Below, piece after piece: positions 34,848 through 47,577 of a DNA stretch of 64,000 bases. The notes beneath the pieces were generated by a model that searched no databases, was not told the origin of the DNA, and saw only the letters and a program-made list of their open reading frames with translations. The position numbers were made by a program, and so were the translations under genes. The DNA is taken from positions 266,001 through 330,000 of the forward strand of contig CAJHNH020006601.1 of the NCBI GenBank assembly GCA_905116865.2, given 5' to 3'. Positions within the stretch are counted from its first letter, which is position 1. Each line of letters opens with the position of its first letter. The stretch comes from Candidula unifasciata (taxonomy: Eukaryota; Mollusca; Gastropoda; Stylommatophora; Geomitridae).

Positions 34848-35120
34848 GCGCTCACCGGCTGTAAACTCCAGTAGAAAGTTCTGGCTTTTCGTCCACTTCT
34901 GGAAATGTCTGGTTCTAGAACTTGAATTTTGTGTGCTCACCCGTTTTACAGATCTGACTGACTTGTGTGCAGACTGTTGATTCCTCGCTTCTCAGGCAGA
35001 TGCACTCCGACCTCGGAGGGAGAATCCATAAATATTCGCGTTTTACGACATGCTTGTTAGTGAGGCAGTGGGTGTATTCTTTTCCTCCGGAACGGGGCTC
35101 AGAAACCCACATGGGGAGTA
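34848..35120 (-). repeat. GAA retroposon copy (minus), ~14% of consensus positions changed by eye
   Basis: CTCACCGGCTGTAAACTCCA, TTTCGTCCACTTCTGGAA, TTACAGATCTGACTGACTTG and ACGACATGCTTGTTAGTGAG. It ends GAAACCCACATGGGGAG. The percentage is a rough visual impression only. Confidence 0.85.
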
Positions 35121-35485
35121 TAGCAAGTGTGTACTCATTGACTACTTTATGTTGTCTAGTTTGTACTCATCAATGCTTTTGTGTATTTTAAACCTATTTT
35201 TTTTATGTGAACATAACAGGTTATAGATACAAATACAATGGCTGTACGAAAATAATTGTTTGAAAGAGCGAGTAAGACGGATATGTGTGCTCAATTTGTG
35301 ACCCTTTGAAAATAAACATTTCTTAAATAGTTCAGAATAGTTTAAAATTTCATTCTTTTGTTCAGTATCTACTTCAACCCGTTCAGTATCTACTTCAACC
35401 CGGTCTGTAGTATGTATGATTTTATATGTGTCTTTCTGTTGTCTGTTGTATCTTACCTTAAGTAGATGCAACACAGAGAACACTG

Positions 35486-35502
35486 GGGGGGGGGGGGGGG
35501 GC
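35486..35502. repeat. poly-G run
   Basis: A run of about 17 G. Several runs of this kind are scattered through the window. Confidence 0.9.
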
Positions 35503-35899
35503 ATCAGTCAGCCCACTTGCAGTCTAAAGGCAGGAATGCTCGATAATAATAATGTACTGAATGACGGTTGCATTTATTAATATACATGAATTAATATGAA
35601 ATAAAAAAGAACTTCTATTCGTGTTTTTTGGTGCTTAACAGATTAAGACAAATGTATAGACTGAGAGGCTCCGCCCCCATAATCTTTATGGGGGTGGTTG
35701 CAGCTCCGAAGGCACCAAAGCTCCTAGTTTCTAGTCTCTGACCGTCTTGTTTATTCTTATGTCTAGCGTATACTCTGACGTCTACTTCATGCAAGGCAGT
35801 CACATTCTCGCCTATACGCAAGTACACTGACTACTTTATATTACGCACACTGTGTGCTCCCGGCACACATGTCACTAATACAGTGTTCCAACAAGGCAT

Positions 35900-36930
35900 A
35901 TGTTAACCTCATAGTCTACCGGCCTGTTATGTGCCGGCCTTGAGTGCTACAGTGCTGCCGGCCTGGTGTTACTCTACGAATCTTGTGTTCGCCCGGTGTG
36001 TAGTGATGCTACCGACCGGGTGTTGCGCTACCGGTCTGTAGTGGTGCTACCGACATGCTACGGTGCTACCGACCTAGTGTGCTACTAAATTACCTACCTG
36101 GCGCGGTGCTGCCAACTTGGTGTGCTACAGTGCTGCCGGCTTGGTGTGTTACAGTGCTACCGACCTGATGTGCTACAGTGCTACCAACATGATGTGCTAC
36201 TGGCCTGATATGCTACAAAGCTACCTGTCTGACATGCTACTGGCCTGGTGTGCCTCAGTGCTGCCAGCTTGGTGTGCTAATGGCCTGGTGTGCTTCAGTG
36301 CTACCAGCCTGATGCGGTGCTACCGGCATAATGTGCTACAGTGCTACCCACCTGATGTGCTACAGTGCTGCCGGCCAGATGTGATACAGTACTACTGTCC
36401 TGCTGTGCTACAGAACTGGTGTTCTACAATACTGCTGGTCTGTTGTACTTCAGTGCTGCCATCTTGGTGTGGTGCTACCAGCCTGGTGTGCTACAGTGCT
36501 ACCCACCTGATTTGCTACAGTGCTGCCGGCCAGATGTGATACAGTACTACTGTCCTGATGTGCTACAGATCTGGTGTGCTACAATTCTGCTGGTCTGTTG
36601 TACTTCAGTGCTGCCATCTTGGTGTGGTGCTACCGGCCTGGTGTGCTACAGTGCTGCCAGTCATGTGCTACCAGCCTTGTGTGTGTGTGCTAGCGTGTTA
36701 CCGGCCTGGTGTGTTACAATGCTACTGGTTACCAGCTTGATGTGCTACCAACCTAGTGAGCTACGATGCTACCGGCCTTGTGTGGTGCTACAGGTTTACC
36801 GTCGACCTGGTGTGTTGCTACCGCCCTGGCGTGCTAGTTTGTTGCCGGCTTATTTTGCTTCAGGCCTGGTGTGCCGTCGGCCTGGTTTGCTGCCTGACAG
36901 GTGTGCTACAGGACTGATGTGTTTTCGGCC
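35900..36930. repeat. ~1-kb GTGCTACC minisatellite with a 155-bp higher-order duplication
   Basis: A degenerate array of GTGCTACCGGCCTG and GTGTGCTACAGTGCTGCC units. A larger block at about 36333-36487 is repeated at about 36488-36640 (shift 155 bp). Long Cys/Ser/Ala-rich frames (CYSATxLVCYSAA) result from the repeat. Confidence 0.95.
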
Positions 36931-37559
36931 TGGTCGGCAGGCAGTAAAAAACATTAGAATCCGGGACACAGACATGCACGTCACAGTGGAAGAGCTGGCC
37001 TCTGCTCAGCCCTGCAGGACTATAGAGTTGTGCCGCTAGACACACACTTAGCACCTCTGGTGTGTATATAGTCTAATTGGTGAGTGATAGTCTGTCACAC
37101 AGTTCTGCCTCTTTAAGATGAGGCAGATCACCCAGCAGATGACTGCATTCTATACTTTTCTTCAGTTGAATCAGAATGCGCCTAGATGGCACCAGTCCCT
37201 TTCGCCCATCTCTTCTCCAGGAATACATACGTCTGCCGAGACCATCTCACATGTTAGCTATAGATATGCCAATGGTATTCATATCCTGTTTACATGCATC
37301 TTTATTTCGCATCTGGGGTCTTTCTGTTTACGCCCACACCCTCCCCCGTGGCTAGTTCTCGGTAAAGGAGATCTTTGGGAATACCGGCATTCTTTGTTGG
37401 AGGTAAACTGCCACAATAAAATAGTTAAATATATTTAACGTTGTTTTGAGTTTTTTCTTTTTTTACCATCATCTGCAGGCTCGTATTTGAAATATGAACA
37501 TTGGCTGCCGCTCTAACTGAAAAGCGCTCAGTGTTGAGAAATCTTGCACTACGAATGGT

Positions 37560-37830
37560 TCTCTGATCCTGTTGCTTCCACGTCTGTTCTTGTTGTTTCC
37601 ATCCCTGTTCTTGTTATCACGGGCCGCCCCTGCAGCCCTCTCCTTTCTTGTTTCCTCTCCGTCCGTTCCTTGGGGGCGGGAAGGGGGTACCTATCCTTGT
37701 TGTTTCCCCCTGATCTTGTTCCCTCCATGTTCTTGTTGTTTACATACTGATATTTTCGTCTACGCCCTGACCCTGTTGTCTAAACCACGACCGTGTTGTT
37801 ACTAACACTGATCTTGTTGCCCAAGTTCGG
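37560..37830. repeat. degenerate CTTGTTGTTTCC array
   Basis: Repeated CTGATCTTGTTGTTTCC-like units at roughly 25-30 bp spacing, interrupted by a GC-rich insert at 37620-37690. Confidence 0.6.
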
Positions 37831-38474
37831 TAGCTTCCCATGTACATGATTTTGTGTCGCGTATTCCAGCGCTGTGTGAGTCGGTTGGTGATGTATCGTA
37901 TTTGGTACCTGTGTGTAGACAGTTGGATTTAACGGTTCGAATTCACTGCAGATAAAATATCGTTGCGGTGATATAGTGGCTAGTGCCTTTGCTCACAAAG
38001 ACTGTTGTTCCGGTTTATTGGCCATAGGCGCAGGATCCCCCCTGATGTCCCTTCAAGCCAGTTGTCGTTCCCAGCCTCGTAAAATGGGTACCAGATATTT
38101 TTAACGAACTTATCAGGGAGGGAAGGAAGAAGTAAGGGAACGAGCCAACTGATATCTCATGAGCAGGTTAACATTTAAAGTCACAATAATAGGATCTGCC
38201 AAGAAAGCATTTCATTTTTCCATAGATAGAAGTCTCAGAATTTAGAGAAGTAAAATATGTCCGCCTTATTAAATAATACTAAGGGTTTGTTGAAATCAGA
38301 GGCATGCGAGGTAAAGGTAGACAACGAGAGTGGTGGGGACATCAAATCAAAAGATTTAGAATGTAGAGGTGTTGAATCACAACAAGTGCACAGGGACCAG
38401 GGCTCATACTGGCCATGACCTATCTTCCCCTTCTCCGTGGTCATTATAGAAACAGCTTCCACTGACCGACGTAG

Positions 38475-38620
38475 ATAGGATCTTTGAAGTCGGAGTGCTT
38501 CTGTCTGAGAGGCGAGGAACCAACAGCATGCATGTTTACAGATAAGCAAGATTTATTAAAAACTGATGTCTATGTAACACTAAAGTTTTGGAGCACGACC
38601 AAGTCCACTTCAATTCTTAA
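38475..38620 (+). repeat. GAA retroposon, internal fragment
   Basis: ATCTTTGAAGTCGGAGTGCT, CTGAGAGGCGAGGAACCAAC and TTTTGGAGCACGACCAAGTC match the family. The tail is lost. Confidence 0.75.
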
Positions 38621-38699
38621 AACCAAATCAAATAAAATTATTCAGTTAAGCAGTTTTGTTTGCCAGTGAAACGTGCACGTTCGTTTTAGTGTCTGTTTG

Positions 38700-39120
38700 C
38701 TTTTTTTCTGTTGTTTGTCACGTTTCAGTGCATTCACTTTTTATTCTGACAGCAGCAGGCTTAGTGTTCAGCTGCATGGCTTGAGTTAGCCAATCCGACC
38801 ACATATTTATCATTTTCAGTTTCTAGTGCTATGTGTCGCTCCGAATCTGGGAGTCGTAGCTAGTTTGACAAGTCGTGGCATGTCTTTGAAGGTCACCTGA
38901 ATTTCGTTCTACTGTATATAGTGATCCTCACCCTCTCGGCGCTTGAGGTTGCCTGCCGGTAGCAGATGTCTAGACCCGATGTGTCTTGTTCCAAGTGGCT
39001 CGGCTACAATCCTGGCAATATCGTGTTTGCTGCCTGATGCCTGTCGTTGATCTACTGTAGCTGTGTTGCCATGAACATCATCTCTCTCACCACCTCTCTC
39101 CCTCCCCCAGTAAGTAGTGT
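38700..39120. other. no gene seen
   Basis: No repeat or coding signal recognised. Confidence 0.4.
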
Positions 39121-39270
39121 CGTCAGATGACCAAGAAAGATCTGGGTCGAGGGAGTAAAAGGGACAGTACAGAATCGCAATATGACATTTTTAACAGTGT
39201 AGCTAGCAAAAGGCAGGAAACTTTGTCTACCTCCTCTCTGTAAGGCTGTTAAAACATGATGGTTTTAACA
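39120..39270 (+). mobile_element. LINE 3'-end fragment
   Basis: TCTGGGTCGAGGGAGTAAAA and TAGCTAGCAAAAGGCAGGAA parallel the segment at 50785-50860 (AGATGGAGGTAGTGAGTAAT, AGCAAAAGACAGGAAATTAC). Confidence 0.55.
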
Positions 39271-39427
39271 ACGGATCAGCATCATTGCAAACTGATAGTA
39301 ATCCCTTAATATTAAGACCAAAGCAGTAGCACAAAATAAATGTCACCTAATGCTACCAAAGTCCTTTGTCATCAAAGTGCCTAGAATTTGCCAGCGGGCA
39401 TTTGCATGGGAGTTCGTTCTTATTTTG

Positions 39428-39429
<2 letters not shown>

Positions 39430-39490
<61 letters not shown>
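39430..39490. repeat. (GA)n microsatellite with G-run end
   Basis: About 54 bp of GA followed by a run of 9 to 10 G. Confidence 0.95.
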
Positions 39491-39491
<1 letters not shown>

Positions 39492-39899
39492 TTGACAGAG
39501 AGAGCCACCTGATGTAATAAAGTCCTGTCGCTGTGAAACGCCTTTATATATTGAATCGTTTATGGTCTTCCTCATTTGTTCTCTCTTCCCCCTCCCCCGA
39601 ACCCCGCCTAAAAAATGTCAAAGAGGTCTAAACAAATGCGACTTCCATCTTTCCCGTGCCGTGTTTCTTAGTGTCCGTCATATTATACTTTGGTCTTCCT
39701 CTGCCTCTCTTTCTTCTCAGCTTTCCCACGTTCGCATCCAGCCCCCCTCCCCTCCCCCACCTTTTCCCCCTGACCTGTCCAGATAATACGGATTGCTTCT
39801 CTTGATACGGATAAACAACAGTTCTTTTTGTCAGTTTATTTCTTCCAGTACATCTTCACTATCCTCTTAATCTGGCTTATCTGTGCACGTCTGCACCCA

Positions 39900-40110
39900 G
39901 AGGGAACGGCTGACGGAGCGATTACTGCGCTGGGCTGTGTTGCAGGAGACCTGGGTTCAATCCTCGGTAAGGGACGGAGTTTTTTTTTTTTTTGACAGTG
40001 GCAGAAGTAAAAATTCTAACTTGTACAGTTCGTGTCGACTGTACTAGCCATAAATACTCAGGCTTCAACCCCCCGCCTACACCGTAACAGTGGTAGATTC
40101 TGGACCCTCT
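39900..40110 (+). repeat. tRNA-type SINE family D (plus)
   Basis: A tRNA-like head with a B box (ACCTGGGTTCAATCCTCGG), a T run, then GACAGTGGCAGAAGTAAAAA and TCGACTGTACTAGCCATAAA. Confidence 0.75.
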
Positions 40111-40177
40111 GTTTTTTCATCGTCCATAAAAAAATAGTAAAATAATTTAGTAATGGCATCTTCATTGTCACCTATAT

Positions 40178-40380
40178 CCGTGTGGGTTCCGGGGCCTCAT
40201 TTTTTTCGGGAAAGGGGGGGGGGGGGGTGGAGAATAAACCAACTGCCCTCTTAAAAAAAGTTAGTTTGCGTATCCTTTACACTCTAGAACCAGCCCCAGC
40301 AGTTTTTGCTTGTTGTGGCTTTTCTAGGCAAAGTTGTGTTCATTATTTTGCTATTGCTTTCAGAACAGTCAGTTGCATGT
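40178..40380 (-). repeat. poly-G-bearing GAA retroposon start abutting a SINE family C fragment
   Basis: 40178-40258 begins GTGTGGGTTCCGGGGCCTCA (retroposon start) and holds a G run of about 15. 40260-40380 resembles family C (TTTGCGTATCCTTTACA, CCAGCCCCAGCAGTTTTTGC). Confidence 0.6.
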
Positions 40381-40600
40381 GATAAAAGTCGACTAATTAG
40401 GTGTTTCGTTCCAAGTCGACGTGCATCTGCATGAGAGAGGATGCGCCAACAGATTGCCTACACTAAGCCAGATATGTAAGACGGTGTGCTTGCAAAACTC
40501 ATGTTCTGTTTGCACGACCAGAAGAAGTCGATGAACAATTAGAACATTCCACCGAAATTTACAGCCGGTGAACGTTAAGAACGAGAAAGAAAAGATAAAG
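40381..40600 (+). repeat. GAA retroposon copy (plus)
   Basis: AGTCGACTAATTAGGTGTTT, CCAGATATGTAAGACGGTGT and CAGCCGGTGAACGTTAAGAA, then AGAAAGAAAAG. Confidence 0.8.
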
Positions 40601-41299
40601 ATTTGCCACCTTTATTTTGTTTGTATGTGCATGTCTACAACCAGGGTACAGTCACCTTGTGCCCTGATGCTCACGCAGACCCCATCAGCGGTGACTGCAA
40701 TCGTCCTACTCTGCACGCTATCTTCCCTCTACTTGTGTGGAGCTTTCCAGGGCGTGGCACATGCGGATAGAGCCAGTGAGCTCGGCGTCGTCATTCTTGG
40801 GCTAGGCAGGTTATTGATTATTGATCTGGGCCAAAACAATGTTTCGTTAATGTATTCTGTGTAACACACACTGTTACACGTTCTTCTTCTACCGCTTCTG
40901 GTGGTCGAGGTAGATAAGTTCTGCTTCTTGCTCTTCATACAGCCACGACCATAGTCACGTCACGCTGTTGTAGTTTCGAAAGCATCATCTTGTTCTTTGT
41001 CTGCTCCTTGCCCCTACGCCCTTTTTTTTTTTTTTTTTTTTTTGCACGTTTGAATATGCCATGAAAATACAGTCTAAAAAAGGTTACTAACCACTGAGCT
41101 ACTGTCTATGTTTGTTTAACGGATCAACAACATGGCACACGAGTGTAACTCATAAGTGCTCCATTCTACTTCTAAATCAAGCCTGAGTCTGAAGAATCTC
41201 ACCGCGGTGCACGAACTCCTTTACACCGGCAAGGATCCTGAAACACTTTAGGTAGATTTTTAACTCAAAATGTTGCCCGTTAGGCTACTCTTTTTTGAT

Positions 41300-41460
41300 T
41301 TACGTGCCCAACAATACACACGGACATCCGGTCTTACTACCCAGAGACCAGATGAAATTACTAAAAGTCCACGTGAAAAATCCCAGCCTTCCTCGGAGTT
41401 TGTACCCGAGACCTCCAGCATTCGAGGCGGATGCCAACAGATTAATAGTTGCACAAGGTT
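41300..41460 (-). repeat. tRNA-type SINE (minus), unassigned family
   Basis: GTACCCGAGACCTCCAGCAT and GGCGGATGCCAACAG resemble a reverse tRNA-like head. Weak evidence. Confidence 0.4.
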
Positions 41461-41695
41461 AGGTTAGTTGCGTATCCTTTACAGGACGTTGCAGAAACAG
41501 CCCCTGGCTGTTGTGTGGTTTTTCTAGGGTAAATTTACGTCCTGTAGTTTTCCATGGCTTTCTGGACGTTCGGCTTTCTTGATATCTCTATCGAAACCAA
41601 CGCAAGGCGCATGGTCCGCAGCAGGGATCGAACCCGGCATTACGAAACGTCCGCATCGACTCAGCCACAGAGCCGACAGTTGCACAAGACACCAC
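41455..41695 (-). repeat. tRNA-type SINE family C (minus)
   Basis: GTTGCGTATCCTTTACAGGA, CGAAACCAACGCAAGGCGCA, GGGATCGAACCCGGCATTAC (reverse B box) and GACTCAGCCACAGAGCCG (reverse head), parallel to 17595-17825. Confidence 0.85.
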
Positions 41696-41699
41696 TTAA

Positions 41700-43325
41700 T
41701 TCTCTGGCAGCAGGCTACTCTCCATTTTCTGAATGTTTAGTTCACAACACAACTATGTTGGACACAGTCGAAATGAAACCCGCAACTCAAACTGTCGCGC
41801 TATGCTCTGAGCCCAATAGCTAAGCTACGGAACAGTTTCCTTTCAGGAGGGAAATGCAACGGCTAACTATTGTCAGAAGCAAAAAGTTGCTATGACTAAA
41901 AACACTAAACCAGTCTGCCCCCCATATTGACCGGAAACTTTGTTTTGCTTAAGAGAAATCAATAATACTTACCTTTAAATAGATTGGTCACAACTTTAAG
42001 GAACCTAAGCGTTGTTTAAGTGCGCGATAATTATTATATGCTGAATGGCAAATAAATATACTTTTGAAAAACATGCAGATGAAATTATAAACATGCTTGG
42101 AAAGATACGTCTGTGCATGGTTAGAATGACTACTTGGCTCCTTTGCAAATTTTCTAGGGAAGGGAACTCTCCTCCCCCCTCCTGAGTGGCTGAATGCTCC
42201 TGTTATTCCGGCGCCTATGGATACCAATAATATTCCCGCCATCATCTCCTAGCCCCCAAATTGTTGCTAACTTTTGATGTCACACACATACCATATTCAA
42301 GACAAGGACATTCAATGTTGTCTCTGCACCGAGCTAAACGTCGAGAAGTTCTAGCCCAACTCCCTCTAGAGCCAGCCATCATTCTCGTCACTTTCGTATT
42401 TAGTTTCACGTTTTATCTGTACTCCACCCATGTTACTACTGTTATCAGACTTCTCCTCCTCTCCGCTCACCCATTCCATTCTCAGACACCCCGTGCTACT
42501 CGCTACATCTCGCCCTCCGTGTATCCTGCTCGTGTAACGATGAATGAGGTGTGCATTTAATGCAAACGTCTGCATTTATACATTAACAAAATATAATAGT
42601 AGAACTAGTGGTAGCATTGCTAGTACTAGTGGTATTTGTTCATGAATTAGGAGATCAGTGATCTTCACTGCTGTTGCAGGGTAAATCGTCAAATATTAAA
42701 TTGTTTTGTGGGCGAAAGCTATCTCTTAGTTATTATCGCGGGCTGCAGAATTTCCTGTGCGTACGTGAGCAGTCAGAGGTTGGGGAGGGGAGAACGGCAG
42801 CATCTCGGTAGGCTTTCTGCTATCAGCGCGTCGAAGCCGGTTATTGAGGCGTTGGGGTCAGGTGACTCACATCGCTCTGTACTGTAGCCTTGCCTTGATC
42901 TCATTTTTGTAAATGCAGAAATCTCACTCAGAGGTTAATTTTAGCACTCGTCGACTCCTCCACTTTAGTAACTGGCTTCGGCTTTTCTCCATTATAGTCA
43001 GTTTTGCAACTGGCTTTACTGCTGTAAAGGATGACCGAGCGGTACTTGGAGGAAGCGGACAGCAACTGTCTTCGAGTGTTCGTAATTATAACTTAAGACG
43101 TTGCTAGCCAGACACATCGGATGTGCATCTATCTCCATACAGTAGAAGTCAGTAATTTAATTCTCACCCTGTTCATTCGCTCTTTATTTAATGACAATTA
43201 GACCTTTTAAGTAGTTGTATCATTATGTGTTGAATGCTTTCTAGTCAAACGTTCATTTAGTCATCCGTGATTGTTGTGTTTTAATTAAAGGTTGAACAGC
43301 TCTGTTTCTCGTTTAAAAATATTTT
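41700..43325. other. no gene seen
   Basis: No exon recognised. A CpG-containing patch at 42735-42850 is a second, weaker candidate for a promoter. Confidence 0.4.
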
Positions 43326-43329
43326 TTTT

Positions 43330-43480
43330 AAAGTATCCAGCGGTACTATGGATATCGCTACCCTTGATTCCATGATAGGTATCGTAAATCTGGTAGAAAT
43401 GTGGCTTTTCTGCATACTCCCTCCTACCCCGAGCGTCAACCCGGACCACAAGCAGTTTGTTAACCGGGTCTCTTTAGTTT
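43330..43480 (-). repeat. tRNA-type SINE family B (minus)
   Basis: TTGATTCCATGATAGGTATC, AAATCTGGTAGAAATGTGGC and GAGCGTCAACCCGGACCACA are the complement of the 16125-16315 copy. Confidence 0.85.
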
Positions 43481-44129
43481 GATTGTAATTACAGAGTTAG
43501 TTGTTAAGACAGTTAAGGCAATCTTAGGGTTGCTGTTTCTTGCACATTGCCGCCCTGCTATTTGAAATATAGTGAATTAATTAATTAATGACAGCTGTTG
43601 TTCGTTTTACAACCACAATTTACTTGCTGGAAAATATGAAGCAGTTGTGTTTTAATGTACTGTCTTCACAGTTGAAGTTGGAAGTTGTGTGACCTCTATC
43701 ATTAGAAACATTACCTGGTGAGTATCCACCTCTGCCTGACCAACTACCTCTGTCCAACCTTCCCATATGCCTTATTTCAGTGCTTGCCAGTTGGTTGGCT
43801 CGCTGATTTCCAATACGCCCGCTTGACCAGCTGTGTAGATCCAAGTGAGGGAGGTTAAACACGATTTTTGAATACCTTCTACCCATTCAGAGTCCATACC
43901 ACCTGTTGCTATCTTCTGGATTTATTGGAGCATGTTCATGAGTCTGATACAATTACTGCCTGTGTGGCGGTTTGCTTGGATACCCATGCTAATGCTCTAG
44001 AAGCCACGGTTATTTCCATGGTCATGCTTACTGTCCTCCTGTATTGTTTTCCCCATTCTTTTCCCTATGTGAACCAATGCTGACCTTGATCCGCGCTTCA
44101 CGGATCCGTGTACCTCTGTCTGACCCTTT

Positions 44130-44385
44130 GTAAAAGGAAGGTTGGGAAAGGGGGTGTATAAACCGGAGGACTCTCTAGGTGTGTTTATTGAAAGCTGGAG
44201 TGCAACTGTTTGGGAGGCGAGGAACCAACAGTCTCCATACAAATAAGCCAATTCTGTAAAATGAATGGGCATGAGAAATTCAAGTTTTGGAACAAGAACA
44301 AAGTCCAGAATTGTATGAACAACCAGAACAGTCTGCCAAAGTTTACAGCCAGTGAATGCTAAGAAAAGGATGATGAAGAAGAACC
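44130..44385 (+). repeat. GAA retroposon copy (plus)
   Basis: GGAGGCGAGGAACCAACAGT, AGCCAATTCTGTAAAATGAA, CAAGTTTTGGAACAAGAACA and GCCAGTGAATGCTAAG, then GATGAAGAAGAA. Confidence 0.85.
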
Positions 44386-44464
44386 CTAGTAGATCAAGAA
44401 ATATAAGAAAGGCCTACTAGCCAGGAGGCCAGCTGAGTAATTGATGGCCGTCTGTGACTATATA

Positions 44465-44750
44465 TGGGAGCATTGGTAATGCAATGGCTAGCACACCCAC
44501 CTGTCCGTCGGATGGCTGTCAGTTCAAACCCACTTCGAGACGTAATTTTCTTTCTCTTATATAGAGCCTCAGGTCGATGCTGCCTTTGCTGTTATGAGCT
44601 TTGAGTTGGGTTATCTTCCCGGCTTTCCACACGTCCAAAGGTGGTCAGATTTCCCTCAGTATATACATTAGCGTCCTGCGGTTGATAGTGCCAGTTCTAT
44701 GCTGATTGACAAGACTTCTTGTAAGCCCGGCGTGCTTCTTGTGCCTATCA
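44465..44750 (+). repeat. tRNA-type SINE family E (plus)
   Basis: A tRNA-like head GGTAATGCAATGGCTAGCAC and a B box GTCAGTTCAAACCC, followed by an unrelated body. Only one copy was recognised. Confidence 0.6.
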
Positions 44751-44915
44751 GTGCCAATCTTTACTCTCACGATTCTTAGTAGCGATGTGGACTCGCTGCT
44801 CCCAAAATGCCCCTGTTGTCCAATACTCTGTTGCAGGACATGTTCAGGGAAGTAAAGGTACTATCACAGTATTACCAGTACCAAAACATCTTTTAAGTTC
44901 TGCTGGTCTAGCACC

Positions 44916-45106
<191 letters not shown>

Positions 45107-45169
45107 GCTTGGCAACTGAAGGTGTGTAGAGGCCTGGTTATTGATAGTGTTTGACAAGGCGCTTATCAT

Positions 45170-45440
45170 ATTCTTCTTCTACTTGTTCACTGGCTGTAAA
45201 CATTGGTGGAAGGTTCAGGTTGTTCATCCACTTCTGAACTTTGGTCTTGTTTCAGAACTTGAGTTTTGCGTGCACATCCGTGTTATAGATCTTTTTTATT
45301 GTATGCAGACTGTTGGTCCCTCTCCTCTCAGGCAGATACACTCCGACTTCGAAGGAAACAAACCGGACTATTGATATTTTATGTTTGTGAGAGGGCAGTC
45401 AGTCTGTTTTCCCTAAAACACGGCCCCGGAACTCACTTGT
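45170..45440 (-). repeat. GAA retroposon copy (minus)
   Basis: TTCTTCTTCTACTTGTTCAC tail, TTCATCCACTTCTGAACTTT, CTCCTCTCAGGCAGATACAC and the end CCCCGGAACTCACTTGTGG. Confidence 0.85.
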
Positions 45441-46430
45441 GGAAACTTTTAATGATGATAATGGCAGTAGTAGTGGCGATGATGATGATGATTGTGGTGG
45501 TAATGGTGGCGGTGAGACTGACGATGACAAAGAGTCATGATATCCTTTGCCAGCCTGTCTAACATTTGGCACATAGTGTCTAAATATCAAATACTGTAAG
45601 TCTCCAGACACAACTGATGCTTGATGACACACATGATCTCCAGCTTGGGTTACATGTAGAGCGATGACTTTGTTTACACTAGTGGCGATAGTTCAAGCAG
45701 CAGGCTGCATTGTTGATCACACAATGCCTTCTCAGCAGGGCTATTTATGGCCTGGAATGGTCTATTTTGGGAAACCAGACCTACAAAGGTTATCAGCTGT
45801 CCTCACTTGGAGGGAAAAAAGTGTACGCAGCTACTTAAAGGGGATTGCTGAAGAAATGGAGAGTAAATGACAGAGGAAGTAAAGGCAATTTGAGAAATAA
45901 CAGTTTTGTTGTGGCTTTTGGGATTCAGTAATTCTTGGTGTTTAACTTTAAAAGAAGTTCACTCATTAATTCATTGTCGTATTGTACCGTCATATGTCAC
46001 ATAGAGCTCACAGTCTTTTTCTCTGTTCTTTTTCACCCTGTGCAGTCACTTCGATTTCAAGGATGGAATACAATCCAGCACTTTTGGCTTCTGTCATCAG
46101 TGTTCGCATAGGGTTTCTCAACGGCTTCTTTGTTTCCTCTATTCCCCAGTTCCTATTTCACTGTCTGATTGGTGATTTCTTTGTGCCTCTTATTATAAGG
46201 TATCCAGTATGAAACCAATTTCTCAGTTTTATAACTGTTGATACCAGCGGTTGCCCAGACATTTCTCTGATATCTTCACCCTGCTTGAATTCATCCCATT
46301 TTGTTTGATAATTTTCCTGAGGTTTTTGTTTTTGAATGCATTTAACATTTGTTCCATGTCTTTAGTGGTTCTCCAAGGAAAGTTAGCTGAATATATTTAG
46401 GATGTTGCAAACCAATCCATATTTTTTTTA
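45441..46430. other. no gene seen
   Basis: A GAT/GGT-rich stretch at 45450-45530. No coding signal. Confidence 0.4.
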
Positions 46431-46434
46431 ATTC

Positions 46435-46560
46435 AGTAACTCTTGTATATTTCAGTAACTCTTGTTGTATATTTCAGTAACTCTTGTTTAATCCAGTAAC
46501 TGTTGTATAATTCAGTAACTGTTGTATAATTCAGTAACTCTTATATAATTCAGTGACTCT
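46435..46560. repeat. degenerate TTCAGTAACTCTTGTATA tandem repeat
   Basis: Seven or so units of about 18 bp. A 3' fragment of the GAA retroposon follows directly, and CAGTAACTC-like sequence resumes on its other side near 46670. Confidence 0.9.
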
Positions 46561-46564
46561 TATA

Positions 46565-46657
46565 TAACAAGACCAAAATCCAGAAGTGGGTGAACAGCGG
46601 GTACTTTCTGCTGGTGTTTGCAGCCAATGAATGCAAAGAAGAAGAAGAAGAAGAAGT
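46565..46657 (+). repeat. GAA retroposon 3' fragment inserted in a tandem repeat
   Basis: ACAAGACCAAAATCCAGAAG, GTGGGTGAACAGCGGGTACT and CCAATGAATGCAAAGAAG, then (GAA)n. It splits the 18-bp CAGTAACTC array, which dates the insertion after that array. Confidence 0.85.
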
Positions 46658-47577
46658 AACTGTCATAATTTAGTAACTCTCATATGATGTGAATATTTAT
46701 CCATGGAACCATGTTGGCTTTTTTTTCTGGGCCTCAATTTTCTTGAAGTCTTATCTCACTGTTAAGCCTTGCACTTTCGCAGATACCATAACTTCACAGC
46801 TATTTGAAAATAAACTCATAATATTTTGTAATTTTGCACAGCATTGAATGGAAAACAAATTACAAAAATATAGACTGCATAGTCTTGTTTGACATCATCA
46901 TCATCATGTGGCTGTTGATGCAAACACACACACACACGCACGCACGCACACACACACACAAACTATTTTAAAAAAACAGGCAACATAAATTTTCTTTTTT
47001 CTGACAGCAGTATAGACTAGTGCTGAACCGAATAGATGACTTAACTATTTGGCCGAATGCAAATAGTGTATAGTGTTTAAAATAGAACTTTAAAAAAAAA
47101 CATTCAGAATGTCAAATGTACACTTAACTTTTACTTCATAAAATGTAGTACAGAATAGTGAACATTTAAAAAACATTTTTTTTGTTTTGCATCCTTCAGT
47201 CAGTTTGTGGTAACTAATAACTAGGAATGATGGTATTCTAAGTATTATAATGAGTAATTCGCAGTGGCTACAGCAGCCGCCGTGTATGCAGAGAATCAAG
47301 AAAATATCCCATAGCATAAGCAACATTCCCCAAACAGTTTAGCCGCCAATTTCAAAACATCTGCCTTACGCGACATCTACATGGGAACTCACAACAACAG
47401 CAACAATTCATGGACAGTTTACTTTCAGAAAGTGTTTCCCTTAAAGAAATGAATGAACTAATGAATTTAGGTATATTTGTCGCACAAATGGCAATTTTAA
47501 CATGGCGGCGGGAGTCCAAAGTTACGATAGCAGGGGGTGCGATCATGGTAGCCAGGTGTAACCGTCAGCAGATCGTT

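Noticed and set aside
36117..37039. Cys/Ser/Ala-rich frames suggestive of a secreted Cys-rich protein
   Set aside because: The frame is made by the GTGCTACAGTGCTGCC minisatellite; units shift frame and no signal peptide or exon signals are seen.
39900..39975. tRNA gene
   Set aside because: Same reasoning: a head of a SINE family with relatives at 31150 and 52990.
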